Positions 1-8,990 of a stretch of 64,000 bases of DNA are shown in pieces; the first letter of the stretch is position 1, and every line of letters begins with the position of its first letter. Made by a program: the position numbers and the translations under genes. The stretch is taken from positions 1 to 64,000 of the forward strand of contig NZ_JAUXZE010000035.1 of NCBI RefSeq assembly GCF_030694085.1, given 5' to 3'. The notes under the pieces were generated by a model that saw only the letters and a program-made list of their open reading frames with translations, was not told where the DNA came from and searched no databases. This stretch comes from Tabrizicola sp. GTDB lineage: Bacteria; Pseudomonadota; Alphaproteobacteria; Rhodobacterales; Rhodobacteraceae.

Positions 1-375
1 CCGAAGTAACGTGACCCACAAGTAGTGAAGCTGACACCTAGATCATCGGGTTTCCCCTACTAGGCCGATATGCTGCGATCAGACGCCGATGCGCCCAAAC
101 CGCCCGCATATCCCTTCATTAACCAACAAGATTCAAAGAGCGCGGACACAAAACACGCAGCACACCAGAACTTCTGGCGTACCTGCCGTCTTGCCTCCAG
201 ATTGTCTTGCGGTGGTCTTCGCCGCCGCTTCCCGTCCCTTCCGTTCCGCGTTTCCGCTTCTCTTCCGCTTCGGTGAGGGGGCTTTTACGTCCCGACCTCG
301 GGACCCGCAAGCAGAAAATGACGGGAAGATGACGATTTTTTCGGAACACCCATCTTCCTGCATAGTTTCAAGGCG
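1..375. other. Window-start intergenic region without a convincing gene
   Basis: Short open frames exist on both strands here, but they overlap each other, lack ribosome-binding sites and have arginine/proline-rich shadow composition. The only local structure I see is a 16-nt inverted repeat, GTCCCGA-CC-TCGGGAC, at 289-304. It lies about 70 nt downstream of the amidohydrolase stop codon in the direction of that gene's transcription. It could form a small hairpin but has no T-run on that strand. Confidence 0.5.
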
Positions 376-2037
376 TTATGACCGTACGCCCGCCAGTGTC
401 AGGGGGTCGTGCGTCACCCTGCCCCCGGCAATCGTCAGCGCGATTCCCGTCTTTCCCAGCTGTTCGGCCGGAATCGCCTCGATATCCCCGTCGATCAGCA
501 CAAGGTCGGCCGCCATTCCTGCCCGCAGTGTCCCGGTCAAGCCCTCCATATGCGCCGCCCAGGCACCCCCGGACGTGTAGGCCCGCAGCACCTCCATCAG
601 TCCGACTCGTTCGTCCTGGCAGCCGTCGTAGGGCGCGCGCGTCAGCGCCGCCTGGATGCCGCGCATCACGCTGACGTCCGTCACCGGCCAATCCGACGCA
701 AAGGCCAGATGTGCACCGTGATCGGCCAACGTCCTGGTAAGGTAGGCGTCCCGCCACCGCTCGCGATGGAACACATGGGCCATAGTCGACATCGGAAAGT
801 CCATCGCCCCCGGCGGATGCGGCGGCTGCACGCTTGCCGTGATCCCCAGCGCCCCCAGCCTTGGCACGTCCGCGCGATCGATCAGTTCGATATGTTCGAT
901 CCGGTGGCGCAGGTCGGGCCGACCGGCCGCCTCATACCCGTCGATGGTCTGCCGCACTGCGCCATCGCCGATGGCATGGACCGCGATCTGCAGGTCCCGG
1001 GCCGAGATTTCCCGGCAGACAGCTTCAAATCGATCAGGCTCGAACAGAGGTGCTCCGGTCTCGGTCGTGCCGGGATAGGGATGCAGCATATAGGCGGTGC
1101 GGCTGTCCACCACGCCGTCCATGAACATCTTCACGAATCCGCTCGTCACCCACTCCCCGGTGAACTCCGCCGCCATCGCGGAGGCCCGGTCCAGCTCGGA
1201 CAGCTCCATATGCGGCTTGAAGTGGAACGGCACCTTGACCCGCGCGGTCAGCCGCCCCTCCGCCTCCATCTCTTTCAGCAGCACGCAGGTGTAGCGGTTG
1301 CCATCCATGTTCACCATGCTGGTGATCCCGTGCATCGCACAATGCGCCAGACCCGCCGCCACCTTCTCCTTGTCCTTGGCGCGCTGAGCGGCATCGGGCC
1401 AGGGCTCCGGCTCGCCCCCGGTCGCGATGCCCAGCTGCAGATGCAGGTCCCCGGTCAGCGCCAGCACCGGGCTGAACGCCTCGAATTCCAGAAGCTCCCC
1501 CGTCGCCTTGCCATCCGCCCCCATGACAATGACGTGTCCTTTGGGCATCGCCGCACCCTGCAACAGGCCGGCAGCCTGCAAGGCCGCCGTATTCGCCCAG
1601 ACCGTATGGTGGTCCGGCGCCATCATTGCGATGGGGCGGTCCGCGATCACCTTGTCCAGATCATGCCTGGTGACCGGATGCTCCAGGATCTCATAGGCTG
1701 CCCCCTGCGCCATCAACAGGGGCAAACCTGGGTTCTTCGCTGCATAAGCCCGAAAGAGCCTCGCCAACTCGTCGAACCCGGACACACCGCCCAACTGCAA
1801 CTGCGACAGCTCGTTGCCGCCCAACACCAGATGGAGGTGGCTCTCCACGAACCCAGGCAACAACGTCCGCCCCGCCGCATCCACGACCCGCGTCCCCGGC
1901 CCCGCCAGAGCCTCCACTTCGGCCCGGTCTCCGACCGCCAGGATGTGCCCGCCCGCAAAGGCCACCGCCTCCGCCCGAGAGCGCCCCTCGTCCATCGTCA
2001 GGACCTTGGCATTGGTGATGATCATCTCAGGCTGCAT
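376..2037 (-). CDS. YtcJ-like metal-dependent amidohydrolase (amidohydrolase family 3)
   Basis: Predicted 553-residue cytoplasmic hydrolase of the amidohydrolase superfamily. The N-terminal small beta domain is followed by a TIM barrel with the metal-binding HxH motif (VESHLHLVLGG), a later HAIGDGA motif with the distal histidine, and FASDWPV with the catalytic aspartate. Members usually hydrolyse exocyclic C-N or N-acyl bonds, but the substrate cannot be read from sequence. A longer frame begins at 2052. I prefer the ATG at 2037 because AAGGTGG lies 5 nt upstream of it, inside that extension. It is 57 nt downstream of the ureohydrolase gene on the same strand and probably co-transcribed, so a role in nitrogen-compound catabolism is plausible but inferred. 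Confidence 0.85.
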   Translation of the reverse strand: MQPEMIITNAKVLTMDEGRSRAEAVAFAGGHILAVGDRAEVEALAGPGTRVVDAAGRTLLPGFVESHLHLVLGGNELSQLQLGGVSGFDELARLFRAYAAKNPGLPLLMAQGAAYEILEHPVTRHDLDKVIADRPIAMMAPDHHTVWANTAALQAAGLLQGAAMPKGHVIVMGADGKATGELLEFEAFSPVLALTGDLHLQLGIATGGEPEPWPDAAQRAKDKEKVAAGLAHCAMHGITSMVNMDGNRYTCVLLKEMEAEGRLTARVKVPFHFKPHMELSELDRASAMAAEFTGEWVTSGFVKMFMDGVVDSRTAYMLHPYPGTTETGAPLFEPDRFEAVCREISARDLQIAVHAIGDGAVRQTIDGYEAAGRPDLRHRIEHIELIDRADVPRLGALGITASVQPPHPPGAMDFPMSTMAHVFHRERWRDAYLTRTLADHGAHLAFASDWPVTDVSVMRGIQAALTRAPYDGCQDERVGLMEVLRAYTSGGAWAAHMEGLTGTLRAGMAADLVLIDGDIEAIPAEQLGKTGIALTIAGGRVTHDPLTLAGVRS

Positions 2038-2094
2038 CGCCCCACCTTTCATCTTTGCATAAGTATCCCGGGGTCCGGGGCAGCGCCCCGGCGC

Positions 2095-3060
2095 TCAGCC
2101 CCGCGCGACCCGTTCGGCCATGACACACAGCATCTCGAACATCAGCGAAATCCCCAGCCAGGCCGTCCCGCCCGACTGGTCGAAGGGCGGCGAGACCTCG
2201 ACCAGATCCGCGCCCACGACATCCAGCCCGCGCAGCCCCCGCGCCACCTGCAACGCCTGCCAAGACGTCGGCCCGCCCACCTCCGGCGTTCCCGTGCCGG
2301 GAGCAAACGTCGGGTCCACAAAGTCGATGTCATAGGTGACATAGACCGGCCCTTGCCCCACGATCTCCCGTGCCTCGACCATCACGTCCTCGGCCCCCCG
2401 CGCATGGAACTCGGCGATCGGGATGATCCTGATGCCGTTGGCGGCGGCAAAGTCCCAGTCCTCGCGCCCGTAGGCCGTGCCGCGGATGCCGATCAGGCAA
2501 TAGCGCTTGGGGTCGATCAGCCCCTCCTCCACCGCCCGCCGGAACGGAGTCCCGTGATTGTACCGGGACGTCCCGAAATAGACGTCATTCAGGTCGGTAT
2601 GGCTGTCGAACTGGATCATCCCTACCGGCCGCGCCTTCGCGACGGCCCGCAGGATGGGAAGCGAGCACAGATGGTCCCCGCCCCCCGTCAACGGCCTGAT
2701 CCCCGCCGCAACCACGCGGGAATAGAACGCCTCCATCCGCGCCATCGAATCCATCAGGTCGGCAGGGTTCGGCGCCACGTCCCCCAGGTCCGCGCAGCGC
2801 GCCAGTTCGAACGGAGCCACCCAGGTCGCCCCGTTCATCGCCCGGATCATCGTCGACAGGTCCCGCAACTGGCGCGGCCCGTGGCGCGGCCCCGGCCGGT
2901 TGGTCGTCCCGCCGTCCCAGGGCGCTCCGATCAGGCCGATCTGAACCTCGGAAAAACGGGGATGGTCGAACGGCACATGCGGCAACCGCATGAAGGTCGG
3001 CACCCCGGCAAAGCGTGGCAGATCAAAGCCCGAGACCGGCTGGAAGAACGTATCCGTCAT
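2095..3060 (-). CDS. speB: Agmatinase-family ureohydrolase (agmatinase or guanidinobutyrase)
   Basis: Ureohydrolase of 321 residues that releases urea from a guanidino compound using a binuclear manganese centre. All six expected metal ligands are visible: H130 in GGGDH, D152/H154/D156 in FDSHTD, and D244/D246 in YDIDFVDP, followed by APGTGTPEVGG. The stretch TDLNDVYFG...HGTPFRRAVEEG resembles guanidinobutyrase/guanidinopropionase members more than E. coli SpeB, so 4-guanidinobutanoate is as likely a substrate as agmatine. It is the first gene of a minus-strand pair with the amidohydrolase and is divergent from the bactofilin gene; the roughly 160 nt between them must hold both promoters. The family is certain, the substrate is not. 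Confidence 0.85.
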   Translation of the reverse strand: MTDTFFQPVSGFDLPRFAGVPTFMRLPHVPFDHPRFSEVQIGLIGAPWDGGTTNRPGPRHGPRQLRDLSTMIRAMNGATWVAPFELARCADLGDVAPNPADLMDSMARMEAFYSRVVAAGIRPLTGGGDHLCSLPILRAVAKARPVGMIQFDSHTDLNDVYFGTSRYNHGTPFRRAVEEGLIDPKRYCLIGIRGTAYGREDWDFAAANGIRIIPIAEFHARGAEDVMVEAREIVGQGPVYVTYDIDFVDPTFAPGTGTPEVGGPTSWQALQVARGLRGLDVVGADLVEVSPPFDQSGGTAWLGISLMFEMLCVMAERVARG

Positions 3061-3225
3061 GCGTGACCCCCTGATTCCCCCGCCATCTGATCAAACGGGC
3101 CCCGCCTTGTCAGCCCCGCTTGCGACATCGCGGACGGGGAAAGCTGCCGCCTGGGCATCGCGGGCCTTGACCCGACCCCGCCGATCCCCCCTTATCCAAG
3201 GAACCCATTCCTTCAGGATATGCCG

Positions 3226-3606
3226 ATGTTCTCCAAGACCTCCGACCCGACCTCAGCCCCGCCTGTGCCGCGCCCTTCTGCGCCCGGCACCAACTCGGCC
3301 CGCTCGGTCCTCGGCGCAGACCTGCGCATCACCGGCGAGATCACCTCCTCAGGCTCGGTCGAGATTCTGGGCGAGATCGAAGGCAACATCACGGCCAATG
3401 GCCTCATCATCGGGCAGGAGGGCCGGGTAAAAGGCTCGATCACCGCCCACACGGTCGAGGTGAAGGGCAAGTTCGACGGCAAGGTCTCGTGCGAAAGCTT
3501 CACGCTGCGCGCCTCGTCCGAAGTGAAGGCCGACGTGAACGCGACCGCCCTGGTCATTGAAAGCGGCGCCCGGATCGAGGGACGCTTCACCAAACCCAAG
3601 GTCTAG
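3226..3606 (+). CDS. Bactofilin (polymer-forming cytoskeletal protein)
   Basis: Small bactofilin of about 126 residues. After a proline-rich disordered N-terminus (about 25 residues) comes the right-handed beta-helix with repeating hydrophobic G-x-I/V steps (VLGADLRITGEI, VEILGEIEGNI, VKGSITAHTVEVKGKFDGKV). Bactofilins self-assemble into filaments and act in cell shape or as scaffolds. AGGA at 3215-3218 is 7 nt from the ATG at 3226 and only 1 nt from the ATG at 3220, so 3226 is preferred. No peptidase partner is adjacent. Its stop codon TAG lies within CTAG at 3603-3606, which also encodes the stop of the convergent thioesterase gene. Confidence 0.9.
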   Translation: MFSKTSDPTSAPPVPRPSAPGTNSARSVLGADLRITGEITSSGSVEILGEIEGNITANGLIIGQEGRVKGSITAHTVEVKGKFDGKVSCESFTLRASSEVKADVNATALVIESGARIEGRFTKPKV

Positions 3607-4022
3607 GCCGGCGGGATCGAATAGGTCAGGCTCGCCCGGGCGACCGGCTCGGGCGCGCCCTCGCTGAAGACCATGACATCGCCCACCGCCAGGGTCCGGC
3701 CCAGCTTCAGCACCCGCGCCTCGCCCAGCAGGTCACGACCTGCGGCGGGCTTGCGCATGAAATCCACCGCACAGTTCGTCGTCACCGCCAGCGCCACCGG
3801 CCCGATCCGCGCCAGGATGGCCAGGTACATCGCCACATCCGCCAGCGAAAAGATCGACGGCCCGCTCACCGTGCCGCCCGGCCGCAGGTGCCGCTCTGCC
3901 ACCTTCAGACGCAGCACCAACCCCTCCGGCCCGACGCGCTCCACCGCGAAATCCGCCGCCAACTGGCCGAAGTCCCGCACCAGAAAGGCGCTCAAAGCCG
4001 CCTGATCCATCCTAAGCTGCAT
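3603..4022 (-). CDS. PaaI-type hotdog-fold thioesterase
   Basis: Hotdog-fold acyl-CoA thioesterase of 139 residues. The signature region is HLRPGGTVSGPSIFSLADVAMY, with a conserved glycine-rich loop and the catalytic-side aspartate ahead of the central helix; the later strands TTNCAVDFMRKPAAGRDLLGEARV match the PaaI family. It would hydrolyse acyl- or aryl-acyl-CoA in the cytoplasm. A much longer open frame runs upstream, but the upstream part is antisense to the neighbouring crotonase gene. GAGGGGA lies just before the ATG at 4022. It is divergent from the enoyl-CoA-hydratase-like gene 67 nt away, consistent with shared acyl-CoA metabolism. Confidence 0.8.
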   Translation of the reverse strand: MQLRMDQAALSAFLVRDFGQLAADFAVERVGPEGLVLRLKVAERHLRPGGTVSGPSIFSLADVAMYLAILARIGPVALAVTTNCAVDFMRKPAAGRDLLGEARVLKLGRTLAVGDVMVFSEGAPEPVARASLTYSIPPA

Positions 4023-4089
4023 CTTCCCCTCATGCGCTGCCCGACCTAGACTGGCGTCAGCCAAAGCGGGATGCAATGAGGGGGATGCA

Positions 4090-4872
4090 ATGACCGACAG
4101 CCTGATCCGGCGCCACGACCAGGATGGCATCGCCACCCTGACCCTCGCATCGCCGCAGACGCTGAACGCGCTCTCCACGCCCATGCTGATGGCCCTGGCC
4201 GAGACCTTCGCCGCCTGTGCCATCGACGACCGCGTCCGCGTCGTGATCCTGGCGGCCGAGGGCAAGGCTTTCTCTGCCGGCCACGACCTGAAAGAGATGC
4301 AGTCCTTCCGCACCGCGCCGGACGGGGGCGAGGCGCAGTTCCATGCGCTTTTCGACCGCTGCGCAGATGTCATGCAGCAGATCGCCGCCCTGCCACAGCC
4401 GGTGATCGCCCAGGTCCAGGGCGTCGCCACTGCCGCCGGCTGCCAGCTGGCTTGCACCTGCGACCTGATCGTTGCCTCGCAAACCGTGCGCTTCGGGGTG
4501 AACGGCATCAACCTTGGCCTCTTCTGCGCGACCCCCGCCGTCGCCCTGACCCGCCGCCTGGCCCCCGGTGCCGCCTTCGAGCTTCTCACCACCGGCGAGT
4601 TCCTTTCGGCCGAGCGCGCTTATGCGATGGGCGTCGTCAACCGCCTTGCCCCGCCCGACCAGCTGGAAGCCGAAACCCTCAAACTTGCCCAGACCATCGC
4701 GTCGAAAGACCCCGCCGCAATCCGGCTTGGCAAACGCGCCTTCCAGGCCCAGCTGGGCCAGCCCCTGCGCGACGCCTACGCCGTCGCGGGCAGCCTCATG
4801 GTGGAAAACGTCATGCTCCCCGACACCGCCGAGGGCATCCAGGCCTTCATCGAGCGGCGTCCAAAGGCCTGA
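4090..4872 (+). CDS. Enoyl-CoA hydratase/isomerase-fold protein, ECHDC3-like
   Basis: Crotonase-superfamily protein of 260 residues. The oxyanion-hole segment is present (AFSAGHDLKEM, about 60-70), as is the second glycine segment (GVATAAGCQLACTCDL, 111-125). The two catalytic glutamates of classical enoyl-CoA hydratase are absent: the first aligns with Q119 in GCQLA and the second with G139 in FGVNGINLGLF. This pattern fits the ECHDC3-like subfamily, whose reaction is poorly defined, so hydratase activity should not be assumed. A strong GAGGGGG precedes the ATG. It is divergent from the thioesterase and convergent with the MFS gene, from which only 6 nt separate it. Confidence 0.85.
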   Translation: MTDSLIRRHDQDGIATLTLASPQTLNALSTPMLMALAETFAACAIDDRVRVVILAAEGKAFSAGHDLKEMQSFRTAPDGGEAQFHALFDRCADVMQQIAALPQPVIAQVQGVATAAGCQLACTCDLIVASQTVRFGVNGINLGLFCATPAVALTRRLAPGAAFELLTTGEFLSAERAYAMGVVNRLAPPDQLEAETLKLAQTIASKDPAAIRLGKRAFQAQLGQPLRDAYAVAGSLMVENVMLPDTAEGIQAFIERRPKA

Positions 4873-4878
4873 TCCGGT

Positions 4879-6072
4879 TCAGCCGTCAAACCTCTCGCGC
4901 CGCAGCAGCAGAAGCGCCATCAGCGCCAGCCCCGTGACCGCCAGCGCAAGGCACACGGCATAGACCAGCCCCGGCCCTCCCAGCGCAAGAAGCCCCGCCC
5001 CGACCGACGGCGCTGCGGCCGAGGCCAGGATCGGCGCCACTGCCGCCGCCCCCGAAATCGCGCCAAAGCCCTGACGGCCCAGGGTCTCGGCGATCAGCAC
5101 CGGCCGCAGGATCGACGTCAGCCCGAGCCCCGCACCCTGTGCCACGGCGAAACCGAAGATCAACAGCGGCGCGGCCCCGGCAAGCCATAGCAGCACCCCG
5201 GCCACGACAATCCCGCCCAGCGAGGCCATCGTCGCCTGCGTCGTCGTCACCCGCGCCCCAGCCGCCAGCAGAACCAGCCGCCCGGCCACTTGCGCGGGGC
5301 CGATACAGGCCGCCGCCAGCGCCGCAAGCCCCGGTGCGGCGCCCCGGTCGGCAAACAGGATCAGCGCATAGGTGATCAGGATGCCGTGGTTCAGGTAGAC
5401 CGCCAGGAAGCCCACGGCAATGATCCAGAAGGCGGGTTTGCGCAACGCGGCCTGCAGAACTCCGGGCGGGTTGGGCGGCACGGCCTGATCTGCCCGCTCG
5501 CGCTGGCGCAACTGCCGGACCGCCAGGGCGTTCAGCGGCATCGCCAGCAGGACCAGACCCGCAAAGACGATCAGCGCGCCCTGCCCGCCCAGGGCGCTGC
5601 CCAGCCAGTGCCCCAACGGAAAGGCCAGCGTGCCCGCAAACCCGGCGACCAGAGTGACGCTGGTGATCGCGGCCCGCGCTCCATCCCCCAGGCGCCGGGT
5701 CAGGAAGGCGAAACAGGTCTCGTACAGGCTGCCCGCCTGCGCGACCCCGATCAGCGCCCAAAGTGCCAGCCATCCGGCCAGGCTGCCCGCCAGCCCCAGG
5801 CCCGCCACGCCCAGCGCGCACAGCCCCGGCAGCCAGATCAGCATCTCGCCACCCAGACCCCGGTCCACCAGCCGTCCGGTGAAGGGCGTCAGCGCCGCCA
5901 TGATCAGGAAGGCCAGCGTCGGCCCCAGCGCCAGCTCACCCTTGGTCCAGCCCGTAGCCGCCACAAGGTCGGGCAAGAGCGCCGGGAAGGAATAATAGCA
6001 GCCCGCATAGATCAGCGTCTGCCCCACTGCCAGCAGCCAGACCGCCATGCCGCCCGACTCGATCACGGCCAT
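4879..6072 (-). CDS. Major facilitator superfamily transporter
   Basis: Inner-membrane MFS permease of about 397 residues with roughly 12 predicted membrane helices, such as VWLLAVGQTLIYAGCYYSFP at the N-terminus. The TGRLVDRG segment between the second and third helices corresponds to the MFS loop 2-3 motif. The composition resembles YbfB/oxalate-formate-antiporter-like transporters, but the substrate cannot be predicted. The open frame extends upstream to 6132, where it enters a palindromic repeat (6105-6165). The ATG at 6072, preceded by ACAGG, gives a normal MFS N-terminus and is preferred. Confidence 0.8.
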   Translation of the reverse strand: MAVIESGGMAVWLLAVGQTLIYAGCYYSFPALLPDLVAATGWTKGELALGPTLAFLIMAALTPFTGRLVDRGLGGEMLIWLPGLCALGVAGLGLAGSLAGWLALWALIGVAQAGSLYETCFAFLTRRLGDGARAAITSVTLVAGFAGTLAFPLGHWLGSALGGQGALIVFAGLVLLAMPLNALAVRQLRQRERADQAVPPNPPGVLQAALRKPAFWIIAVGFLAVYLNHGILITYALILFADRGAAPGLAALAAACIGPAQVAGRLVLLAAGARVTTTQATMASLGGIVVAGVLLWLAGAAPLLIFGFAVAQGAGLGLTSILRPVLIAETLGRQGFGAISGAAAVAPILASAAAPSVGAGLLALGGPGLVYAVCLALAVTGLALMALLLLRRERFDG

Positions 6073-6104
6073 CTGCCTGTCGCAATCTGCCAGAGCCCGT
6101 CCCC

Positions 6105-6165
6105 GCTCGACTTCGTCTCCTCGTCGGAGCAACCGCCGCGAGGAGTGACGAAGTCATCGACGAGC
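6105..6165. repeat. Interspersed palindromic repeat, copy A
   Basis: Imperfect palindrome of 61 nt with outer GCTCG...CGAGC and inner ACTTCGTC...GACGAAGT. The reverse complement of its right arm (6138-6165) is identical over 28 nt to the left arm of copy C at 18886-18913. It sits just upstream of the MFS start, and the long MFS open frame runs through it. It belongs to the same family as 8991-9063 and 18886-18946. Confidence 0.8.
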
Positions 6166-6199
6166 AGCCCCATGCGGGGGAGCTGGCCAAATCTTGCGA

Positions 6200-6265
6200 T
6201 TTCCTTAACGCCCACGGCCAAGCCCTTGAAATCCAATCATGTCCCGCATTTGTCCACTGTGGACA
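6200..6265. repeat. 66-nt post-stop element, copy 1
   Basis: First of three 66-nt intergenic elements (others at 16988-17053 and 54416-54481) that align without gaps. Shared blocks are TCCT(T/G)AACG(C/T)CC near one end, CAAG and TTG at about positions 20-29, and a terminal palindrome, here TGTCCACTGTGGACA (6251-6265). The palindrome lies 8 nt beyond the stop codon of the minus-strand M32 peptidase gene. The function is unknown; no T-run follows it. Confidence 0.75.
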
Positions 6266-6273
6266 CTCCGGCC

Positions 6274-7743
6274 TCAGACCCCGTAGATCTCGCCGAACTT
6301 GGCCTCCAGATAGTCCAGAAGCGGCGCCTCCGACGGTTCGAACCCGCAGGCCCGCCGCACGACATCCCGAGGTTCATACAAGCCTCCATGCCGCTGCAGC
6401 CGCTCCCGCAGCCAGCCCGTCGCAGCACTGACGTCACCCTTCGCCATCATCCCGTCCAGCCCCGGAATATCAGCCCGCAGCGCCTTCACCAGGCACCCCG
6501 CATAGACATTCCCCAGCGTGTAGGTCGGGAAGTATCCGAACAGCCCACAGGACCAGTGCACGTCCTGCAGCATCCCGTTCGACGGTCGATCCACCGCCAC
6601 CCCGAAATCGGCGCGGAACCGGTCGTTCCAGGCGGCCTCAAGGTCTTCGACCTGCAACTCCCCCTTGATCAGCGCCCGCTCCAGATCGAACCGCATCATC
6701 ACATGCAGGTTGTAGTGGATCTCGTCCGCCTCGGTTCGGATGTACCCCGGATGCACCCGGTTCACCGCCTTGTAGAACCCGTCCGCATCCCCGATCCCGA
6801 AGTCGCCGAACACCTCGCGCATGCGCCCGTAGAGCCATCCCGTGAACGCCCGGCTCCGCCCCAGCTGATTTTCGTACGACCGACTCTGGCTTTCATGCAC
6901 CCCCATCGACACGCCCTGCCCGATCGGGGTCAGCGCATAGGCCGGATCGATCCCCTGCTCATAAGCGGCATGCCCGACCTCGTGGATCGTCGAATAGAAA
7001 CAGTTGAACGGGTCCGTCTCGGCCACCCGCGTCGTGATCCGCACGTCATGGCCCGACCCGGAGGAGAACGGATGCACCGCCAGATCGACCCGGCCCCGCG
7101 ACCAGTCATAGCCGAAGACCGTTGCCAGTTCCCGGCTCAGTGCCATCTGGTCGTCCTGCCCGAATGTCCCGACGATACCCTTCGGAGCCTCGGCACCCAG
7201 CACCTTGCCCCGCAGCGCCACAAGCCGGGGCCGCATCGCATCGAACATCGCCGCTATCGTCGCCCCGGTCATCCCCGGCTCGTAGTCGTCGACCAAGGCG
7301 TCATAGGGGTCTCCCCCTGCCGCCAGCGCAGCGCCTTCCGCCCGCTTCAGCTCAACCACCTTCCGCAGCGTCGGCAGGAACCCCGCCACATCCTCGCGTC
7401 CCCGGCACTCCGCCCAGACACCTTGCGCCAGTGACATCGTCTTCGCGATCTCTTCGGCCAGCTTCGCCGGAACCTTCATCGTTCGCGCGTAGGAGCGCCG
7501 AATCTGCCGCAGCTGCGCCTCGCCCACCGGACTGGGAGCCTTCGCCGCCGCCAGCCACTCCGCCAGCCGCGGATCGGTCCGCCGCGCGTGCAATACCCCT
7601 TCCAGCGCCCCGATCTCCTCGGCCCGCTGACCCGCGCTGCCTTCGGGCATCACCGTCTCCTGGTCCCAGCCCAGACGGCCGGCGACCTGCGTCAAAGCCT
7701 CGGTCTGGCGCTGGAACGCCATCAGATCATCATACGCGTTCAT
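6274..7743 (-). CDS. M32-family metallocarboxypeptidase (carboxypeptidase Taq-like)
   Basis: Zinc carboxypeptidase of 489 residues, the usual M32 length. The zinc motif H254-E255-V-G-H258 is followed by the downstream M32 elements MGVHESQSR and IRTEADEIHYNLH, which supply the further glutamate ligand and substrate contacts. It removes C-terminal residues from peptides in the cytoplasm. The frame stays open far upstream because it runs antisense through ctaA. The ATG at 7743 overlaps the ctaA TGA as ATGA, so translational coupling to heme A synthase is likely. The third-frame GC pattern matches the neighbours. The 66-nt element lies immediately after the stop codon. Confidence 0.9.
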   Translation of the reverse strand: MNAYDDLMAFQRQTEALTQVAGRLGWDQETVMPEGSAGQRAEEIGALEGVLHARRTDPRLAEWLAAAKAPSPVGEAQLRQIRRSYARTMKVPAKLAEEIAKTMSLAQGVWAECRGREDVAGFLPTLRKVVELKRAEGAALAAGGDPYDALVDDYEPGMTGATIAAMFDAMRPRLVALRGKVLGAEAPKGIVGTFGQDDQMALSRELATVFGYDWSRGRVDLAVHPFSSGSGHDVRITTRVAETDPFNCFYSTIHEVGHAAYEQGIDPAYALTPIGQGVSMGVHESQSRSYENQLGRSRAFTGWLYGRMREVFGDFGIGDADGFYKAVNRVHPGYIRTEADEIHYNLHVMMRFDLERALIKGELQVEDLEAAWNDRFRADFGVAVDRPSNGMLQDVHWSCGLFGYFPTYTLGNVYAGCLVKALRADIPGLDGMMAKGDVSAATGWLRERLQRHGGLYEPRDVVRRACGFEPSEAPLLDYLEAKFGEIYGV

Positions 7744-8909
7744 GCCGTGCCTTCCCGGATCGACCCCGCCACGGGGAATTGAGACAAGTGCCGCGCCCGC
7801 AGGATCAGCACCCAAAGGATCACCGCGCCGATCTGGTGGGTGATCGCGACATGGACATGCGCCACGGTCAAGACCGTTGCGATTCCCAGCGCCATCTGCA
7901 CCACCAGCATCGCCATGACCTGATGGAACGCGGACTGCGTGGCCTGATAGGCCGACCGCCGTCCGCGAAGCCAGACCACGATGCCGAAGACGAACAGAAG
8001 ATAGCCCGACATCCGGTGGATGAACTGCACGAGGCCGGGGTTCTCGAAGAACGCATGCCAGACGGCCAGACTGCCGCCCTGCCCGTCCGGCACATAAAAA
8101 GCGTCCGCCGGGAAGAACTGCCCGTTCATCAGGGGCCAGGTCGGGAAGGCGCGGCCCGCGTCGATCCCGGCCACAAGCGCGCCCAAGAGGATCTGCAGGA
8201 AGGTGAAGTGCATCAGGCCGGTCGAAAGCGAGTAAAGCTTCGCCTCCCGCCCACGCCGTGCGGTCATCAACTCTGCCTCGGTCCGCCCAAGCAGGAAGAC
8301 ATACCAGGCCAGGAACCCCAGGATCACGAAGGCCAGGCCCAGATGGGTTGCCAGGCGATACGAGGCCACGTCCACTCTGTCTCCTGACAAGCCGGATGCA
8401 ACCATCCACCACCCGATCGCCCCCTGCGCACCGCCAAGCGCGCCAAGCAGCAAAAGCCGTCCGGTCCAGCCTGGCGGTATCTGGCGTGCGACGGCAAAGC
8501 CCAGAAAACCCACGGCCCAGACCAGCCCGATCAACCGGCCAAGCTGTCGGTGACCCCATTCCCACCAGTAGATGAACTTGAACTCTTCAAGGCTCATGCC
8601 CTTGTTCTGCAATTGATATTCCGGGATCGCCCGGTACTTCTCGAACTCCGAATCCCAGGTTGCCTCGTCCATCGGTGGCAGGGCCCCGGTCACGGGCCGC
8701 CACTCTGTGATCGACAACCCGCTGTCCGTCAGCCGCGTCAGCCCGCCCACCGCGATCATGGTTGCAACCATCAGGAAAAGCGCCACCAGCCAAAGCCGTA
8801 TGCCGCGCCGAGCCCCCTTGGGCCGCGCGTCGATCCCCCCGCCCGAGGGCACCACAGGGGCCTTCTCATCCGCCCCGACCTCTTCGAAAATGCTGCGCTT
8901 CGTGGCCAT
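7740..8909 (-). CDS. ctaA: Heme A synthase (COX15/CtaA)
   Basis: Integral membrane heme A synthase of 389 residues, which oxidises the C8 methyl of heme O for cytochrome aa3-type oxidases. It has about eight membrane helices in two four-helix bundles. Expected motifs are present: GGLTRLTDSGLSITEWRPVTG in the first loop, EFKFIYWWEWGHRQLGR with the heme-ligand histidine, and the second-bundle histidine segments ATHLGLAF, FIHRMSGY and THQIGAV. Its stop overlaps the M32 peptidase start. It is divergent from obgE; the 233 nt between the two starts contain palindromic repeat copy B. Known Rhodobacterales Cox15 proteins have this length and layout. Confidence 0.95.
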   Translation of the reverse strand: MATKRSIFEEVGADEKAPVVPSGGGIDARPKGARRGIRLWLVALFLMVATMIAVGGLTRLTDSGLSITEWRPVTGALPPMDEATWDSEFEKYRAIPEYQLQNKGMSLEEFKFIYWWEWGHRQLGRLIGLVWAVGFLGFAVARQIPPGWTGRLLLLGALGGAQGAIGWWMVASGLSGDRVDVASYRLATHLGLAFVILGFLAWYVFLLGRTEAELMTARRGREAKLYSLSTGLMHFTFLQILLGALVAGIDAGRAFPTWPLMNGQFFPADAFYVPDGQGGSLAVWHAFFENPGLVQFIHRMSGYLLFVFGIVVWLRGRRSAYQATQSAFHQVMAMLVVQMALGIATVLTVAHVHVAITHQIGAVILWVLILRARHLSQFPVAGSIREGTA

Positions 8910-8990
8910 CCGATGAACCTTTCCGTCTTGGGCCGGACACTAGGCCCGCCCTCCCTCGCCTTCAAGGCCCTGCGGCAATGCTGCGGGACC

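Noticed and set aside
409..3066. Plus-strand open frame of 885 codons across the amidohydrolase and ureohydrolase genes
   Set aside because: It is exactly antisense to two genes with complete catalytic motifs. Its translation is rich in Arg, Pro, His and Gln and has no domain, a usual effect of high third-position GC.
5290..7434. Plus-strand open frame of 714 codons
   Set aside because: It covers the antisense of the MFS and M32 genes and passes through two intergenic repeats. The composition is not protein-like.
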